Notes under the pieces: generated by a model
Told to the model about the DNA's origin: nothing
What the model saw: the letters and a program-made list of their open reading frames with translations, nothing else
Databases searched by the model: none
Translations under genes and position numbers: made by a program
DNA from: Nocardia gamkensis NBRC 108242
GTDB lineage: Bacteria; Actinomycetota; Actinomycetes; Mycobacteriales; Mycobacteriaceae
Reading direction: 5' to 3'
Assembly (NCBI RefSeq): GCF_001612985.1
Contig: NZ_BDBM01000022.1
Span: 1-64,000, forward strand
DNA: 64,000 bases
Shown: positions 60,523 to 64,000 of the stretch, piece by piece
Position numbering within the stretch: position 1 is the stretch's first letter
How the letters are laid out: every line of letters starts with the position of its first letter

Positions 60523-60872
60523 GCGTACGGCACACCGCGAGCCATAGCGAAATGCTCTCGCGCCAAGGGCCTTTGCTACCTGGCCGGATGTCGATTCTCG
60601 CGCGGATCGGGTGCGCGTCGGCGCGTCATGGCGCGCGGGCGCGCGGTGTTGACCTGGGCGATCGCCCAGGCCCGCGCCGGGAGGTGGATGTCTGTCGGGT
60701 GGATGTGCCATTGTCGAAGGCGTTGTAACTGCATCCGGGGCAGTCGGCGGATGCGTTCGCTTCCCTGCTCAGTGGTGCGAAGCACCTCGGCGTGTACGCC
60801 TTCGGAGTCCTTGGCGGGCTTACGCGCGGAGTGCGAAACGGCTAGGCGCGTGAGTAGGAGAGGCACACCACC
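60523..60872. other. Interval between metH and the kinase gene
   Basis: 350 bp. Its centre is the decayed metH 3' copy at about 60650-60795; the last 70 bp lead into the kinase gene. No intact gene or clear promoter seen. Confidence 0.6.
60650..60795 (+). pseudogene. Decayed duplicate of the metH 3' end
   Basis: Reading the plus strand in one frame gives VDVPLSKAL, a TAA stop (60726-60728), then LHPGQSADAFASLLSGAKHL. The metH C-terminus reads IGVVLSEELQLHPEQSTDAF then V-L-L-H-P-E-A-K-Y-F. About 13 of 21 aligned positions agree across R-x-x-V-x-L-S-x-x-L-x-L-H-P-x-Q-S-x-D-A-F. Upstream, GVDLGDRP resembles ACPDLEDRA. The copy is 220 bp past the real stop and carries an in-frame stop, so it is a tandem-duplication or gene-conversion relic. 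Confidence 0.65.
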
Positions 60873-62684
60873 ATGACGGCGGATCGATTGATCGCGGGAC
60901 GGTACCGGCTCACGGATCCGATCGGCACCGGCGCCATGGGCGTGGTCTGGCGAGCGACCGATGTCCGGTTGCAGCGCGCCGTCGCGGTCAAACAGGTGTT
61001 GCTCGGTCCCGGCCTGTCCGGGTCGGCGGCGCTGGAGGCGAAGCGACGTGCCATGCGGGAGGGGCGGATCGCCGCCCGGCTGCACCATCCGAATGCCATC
61101 ACCGTGTTCGACGTGGCCGAGGAGGACGGCCAGCCCTGGTTGGTCATGGAGTACATGGACGCGCCGAGCCTGGCGACCAAACTGTCGGGCAATCGCACGC
61201 TGCCGCCGATCGAGGTCGCCGAGATCGGCGCGCAAGCGGCGAGCGCCCTGGCCGCCGCGCACGACGCGGGGATCATGCACCGGGACGTGAAGCCGGCGAA
61301 CCTGCTGGTCGCCGACGACGGCACGGTCAAGATCACGGATTTCGGCATATCCCGCGCGGTCGGCGACGTGACGGTCACCGCCACCGGCTTCCTCGCCGGG
61401 ACGCCGGCCTATCTGTCGCCGGAGGTGGCGCGCGGCGAGGATCCGGAACCGGCTTCCGACGTCTTCGCCCTCGGTTCGACGCTGTACGCGGCCGTGCAGG
61501 GCACCCCGCCCTTCGGCGAGGGCGACAACCCGCTCGCCCTGCTGCACGCGGTCGCGCGGGGGGAGATCCCGCCTCCCGAGGCCGCGGGCCCGCTGGGGCC
61601 GGTGCTGATGTACCTGCTGGCTCCGTCCGTCGCCGACCGCCCGACCATGCGGGAGGCGAAAGCGGTCCTCGAAGCCGTTGCGGCGGGCCGGAATCCACAA
61701 CTGCCCGTAGCGGTGACCAAGGTGATTCCCGCCCCCGCCACGGTGACGACCGTCCTGCCCGACCGAGCCGCTGCCGTATCGCCGGAGCAGCCGGTGGACG
61801 ACGAGGTCACCGCTGTCGTGCCCTTCGCCGGGCCGAGTCCGTTCCCGCCGCAATCGGTCACGCCGCCGCCGGCGCCGAGGCGGCCCGGGCGGGCGGCGAC
61901 GTTGCCGGGCGTACTGCGGGGCAGACAGCGCGGCCGGCTGATCGCCGTGGAAGTCGCCGCCGTGGTCGGGGTGCTGATCCTGGTCGCCATCATCGCGACG
62001 CTGACCACCGTCGACAGCGAGGGTGGCGACGCGGCGACGTCGTCGGCAATGCCTCCGGCCGCCGGGGCGCCCGAGAACGCGCCGTCATCGGCCGACACGG
62101 CCGGACCGGAGCCGCGACAGGCCCCGGCCCAAGCTCCCGCCCAACCCCCGGCTCAGGCGTCCTCCTCCCCGGCGCCCGCTCCCGTGCCCGGGCCCGCGAC
62201 CACTTCCGCGGGAGCGCCGCCGCCCCCGCCCGCACCGGGAACCGCCCCGCCCGCGCAGACGACGAATCCCGCACCGAGCACCACCCCGCCGCCCGGCACC
62301 ACACCCCAGCCCACCACGTCGAGCCCCGCCCCGACCACCACCGGCCCCACCGCCACCGCGACGACCGCCCCGTCCGGGCCGCCGACGCCCGACCGCATCG
62401 CCTCGTTCATCCAGGGTTATTACGGCATGCTGCCCGCCAACGTCTCCGGCGCCTGGACACAGCTCGCCCCTGGATACCAGTCGAAGACCGGTTACGACTC
62501 CTACGTGAACTTCTGGGGCTCCATCCGCTCGGTGAGCGTGGGCTCGGTCACGCAGAACGGTGCGAACCGGGCGGTGGTCGCGCTGACCTATACCCTGAAG
62601 AACGGCACGACGACCTCCGAGAACCGATGGATCGAGGTCGTCGGGGACAGTGCCAAGCTGCAGATCGCCGCGTCGGGCACCTAG
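60873..62684 (+). CDS. Transmembrane serine/threonine protein kinase
   Basis: 603 residues. Kinase domain about 7-270: YRLTDPIGTGAMGVVWRATD (glycine loop), A-V-A-V-K-Q-V (Lys41 region), GIMHRDVKPANLLVADDGTV, KITDFGISRAVGDVTVTATG and GTPAYLSPEVARGEDPEPAS. A juxtamembrane linker rich in Pro leads to one helix at about residue 355-378 (IAVEVAAVVGVLILVAIIAT). The extracellular part begins with a Pro/Ala/Thr linker (residues 385-505) and ends with a compact domain of about 100 residues (ASFIQGYYGMLPANVSGAWT), probably a signal sensor. PknD/PknH-like layout. ATG 60873 follows AGGAGAGG. Confidence 0.93.
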   Translation: MTADRLIAGRYRLTDPIGTGAMGVVWRATDVRLQRAVAVKQVLLGPGLSGSAALEAKRRAMREGRIAARLHHPNAITVFDVAEEDGQPWLVMEYMDAPSLATKLSGNRTLPPIEVAEIGAQAASALAAAHDAGIMHRDVKPANLLVADDGTVKITDFGISRAVGDVTVTATGFLAGTPAYLSPEVARGEDPEPASDVFALGSTLYAAVQGTPPFGEGDNPLALLHAVARGEIPPPEAAGPLGPVLMYLLAPSVADRPTMREAKAVLEAVAAGRNPQLPVAVTKVIPAPATVTTVLPDRAAAVSPEQPVDDEVTAVVPFAGPSPFPPQSVTPPPAPRRPGRAATLPGVLRGRQRGRLIAVEVAAVVGVLILVAIIATLTTVDSEGGDAATSSAMPPAAGAPENAPSSADTAGPEPRQAPAQAPAQPPAQASSSPAPAPVPGPATTSAGAPPPPPAPGTAPPAQTTNPAPSTTPPPGTTPQPTTSSPAPTTTGPTATATTAPSGPPTPDRIASFIQGYYGMLPANVSGAWTQLAPGYQSKTGYDSYVNFWGSIRSVSVGSVTQNGANRAVVALTYTLKNGTTTSENRWIEVVGDSAKLQIAASGT

Positions 62685-62988
62685 ACCGGTTCCCTCCGCG
62701 GTCGGCGCCTGCGGTGTGCGACTTCGGCGTGACCGCACCGATCGGGCAATGTCTCGGCCCTTGCTCGGGCACGGCGTGGAGGCGCGCCTGACGGTGCGCT
62801 TCGGGCGGCTGCCTCCGCCTCAGGCGGCACGATGGACGAACGCTGGGCAGCACCCGGTCCATTCGGCTGCACGGGTGAGCGGGGCTTCGCCCGGCGGTAC
62901 GGTTCGTGGGCGCACTTCGCGGTGGGGGCGCGGACGGCCCGCCGAGCCGTGCCGATGACATGGACGAGATCTAGGAGAAGGACCGAAC
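62685..62988. other. Interval between kinase and HAD genes
   Basis: 304 bp without a supported gene. A short hairpin CCGCC-tca-GGCGG lies at 62815-62827 and the HAD ribosome-binding site (AGGAG) near 62973. Otherwise nothing clear. Confidence 0.5.
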
Positions 62989-63660
62989 GTGACAGCGCGA
63001 CTGGCCGGAGTGCTCTGGGACATGGACGGCACGCTGCTGGACTCGGAGAAACTCTGGGATGTCGCGGTGCGCGAACTGGCGCGCGAGCACGGCCGCGAGA
63101 TGACCGACGCGATCCGGCACGCGCTGATCGGGGCGTCGGGTCCGAACGCTCTGCGGATCATGTTCACCGGCCTCGGCATCGCGCCGACGCCCGACTCACT
63201 GCGGGCGGCGGGGGAGTTCCTGGAACAGCGGGTGACCGAATTGATGACCGGCCCCATCCCGTGGCGGCCGGGTGCGAAGGACGCGCTGGCCATGGTTCGC
63301 GCGGCGGGGTTGTCCAGTGCGCTCGTCACCAATACCAAGCGGTCGCTCACGGAATTCGGTCTCGACACCCTGGGGCGCGACTTCTTCGACGTCTCGGTCT
63401 GCGGCGACGAGGTGGCGCACGGCAAGCCGGAGCCGGATGTCTACCTGCGCGCCGCCGAACTGCTCGAACTCGATCCGGAACACTGTGTGGCGGTGGAGGA
63501 CTCGCCCACCGGCGCCCGTGCGGCGCAGGCCGCGGGCTGTGCGCTGATGGTGGTCCCGTGCGAGATCCCGGTGCCGCACGCGCCGGGACGGATGTTCCGG
63601 GATTCGCTGATCGGGCTGACCGTCGCGGATCTCGAACACGCTCTGCGCGTGCGTCGTTGA
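62989..63660 (+). CDS. HAD-family phosphatase, phosphoglucomutase-like
   Basis: 223 residues from GTG 62989. HAD motifs: VLWDMDGTLLDSEKLWDVAV (D-x-D-G-T), SALVTNTKRSLTEFGL (motif II, T-N), K-P-E-P-D-V-Y (motif III Lys) and CVAVEDSPTGARAAQAAGCA (motif IV, E-D-S). An inserted cap domain of about 60 residues makes it a subfamily I enzyme like beta-phosphoglucomutase or phosphoglycolate phosphatase. Substrate not readable. Same strand as metH and the kinase but with its own spacing; likely independent. Confidence 0.88.
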   Translation: MTARLAGVLWDMDGTLLDSEKLWDVAVRELAREHGREMTDAIRHALIGASGPNALRIMFTGLGIAPTPDSLRAAGEFLEQRVTELMTGPIPWRPGAKDALAMVRAAGLSSALVTNTKRSLTEFGLDTLGRDFFDVSVCGDEVAHGKPEPDVYLRAAELLELDPEHCVAVEDSPTGARAAQAAGCALMVVPCEIPVPHAPGRMFRDSLIGLTVADLEHALRVRR

Positions 63661-63819
63661 GCTGTTCGGGCGAGCGCCCGGAGCGCCGCTGCGGGCCGAT
63701 GTGGACCGAGAGTTACTGTGCCGCAACGGGAGTGCGCGCAGATAGTAGGTGTGACCGTGATCACCGGCAATCTCGCCGAATCCCGGGCGTGTCGGCGACG
63801 GGTCCACCAAAATGACGCC

Positions 63820-64000
63820 ATGGCAGCGTTGGGCGTACTCGACGAGATCGTAGATATCGCACAGTATCCCCTGGCGGATCCGGACGGGCCCGCGCTGCGG
63901 GAAGCGGTCCGTCGCGCCCGTGCGGAACTGGCCGACACCGGCTGCACCGTGTTGCGCGGGTTCGTCCGCCCGGAACTCACCGAGACCCTGCGGACGCAGG
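63820..64000 (+). CDS. Possible iron/2-oxoglutarate oxygenase, 5' part (cut by window edge)
   Basis: 60 codons from ATG 63820 remain open to the window edge, with a possible earlier start at GTG 63751 or 63757. The text MAALGVLDEIVDIAQYPLAD, P-D-G-P-A-L-R-E-A-V-R-R-A-R-A-E-L, then TGCTVLRGFVRPELTETLRT is close in feel to the N-terminus of HalD/BesD-like 2-oxoglutarate/iron enzymes, which include amino-acid halogenases. Neither metal nor substrate motif is inside the window, so this is tentative. Intergenic distance to the HAD gene is about 90-160 bp. Confidence 0.4.
   Translation, partial: MAALGVLDEIVDIAQYPLADPDGPALREAVRRARAELADTGCTVLRGFVRPELTETLRTQ

Noticed and set aside
56962..60711. 1249-codon open frame opposite metH
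   Set aside because: It mirrors metH on the other strand with a His/Gly/Arg-rich product typical of GC-biased shadows; metH motifs are clear.

Overview
The window comes from a high-GC actinobacterium, most likely Nocardia or a close relative. It carries a complete yrbE/mce operon, two F420-type luciferase-like oxidoreductases, mycofactocin genes, ANTAR-domain regulators, the PAC2/metH pair and a TIGR02677/02678/02680 gene set. No rRNA, tRNA, CRISPR array or insertion sequence was recognised.

Layout. 0-10 kb: the edge of a cyclodeaminase gene, an F420-type oxidoreductase, a STAS protein, a flavoprotein divergent from a LuxR regulator, a PAS-ANTAR protein, a WYL regulator divergent from a DinB-RidA fusion, and a secreted DUF3089 hydrolase. 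10.7-20.8 kb: two tiny coupled membrane proteins, then a yrbEA-yrbEB-mceA-F-mas lipid-import operon closed by a strong hairpin. 21-31 kb: an MpaB-type oxygenase, a second PAS-ANTAR protein with an added tail, an APC permease, a split-barrel protein, another F420 oxidoreductase, PepSY and secreted proteins, an AI-2E-type permease and a DUF4185 protein. 31-36 kb: a minus-strand stressosome operon (rsbR-rsbS-rsbT-PP2C-large PP2C/kinase fusion). 36-44 kb: mftR divergent from mftE-mftD without mftA/B/C/F, a MarR regulator, class I fumarase, an orphan antitoxin-like protein, a 758-bp gene-free stretch with clustered DnaA-box-like words, a VanY-type peptidase, and an SDR divergent from an ArsR regulator.

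44-53 kb: an XRE/TPR regulator followed by a Wadjet-like condensin set, jetA-jetB-jetC. The SMC ATPase motifs are intact but the nuclease gene jetD is absent; convergent arsR sits where it would be expected. This is the most interesting system in the window. 53-64 kb: a resolvase-like protein lacking its serine, a three-part adenylation/carrier/acyltransferase fusion whose end overlaps it, PAC2, cobalamin-dependent methionine synthase with a decayed copy of its own 3' end downstream, a transmembrane Ser/Thr kinase, a HAD phosphatase, and the start of a possible 2-oxoglutarate/iron oxygenase.

Gene calls rest on motif recognition without database searches. Start sites were chosen from ribosome-binding sites and family N-termini where possible. 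Many genes have divergent regulator/target arrangements with visible inverted repeats, which are listed as candidate operators.
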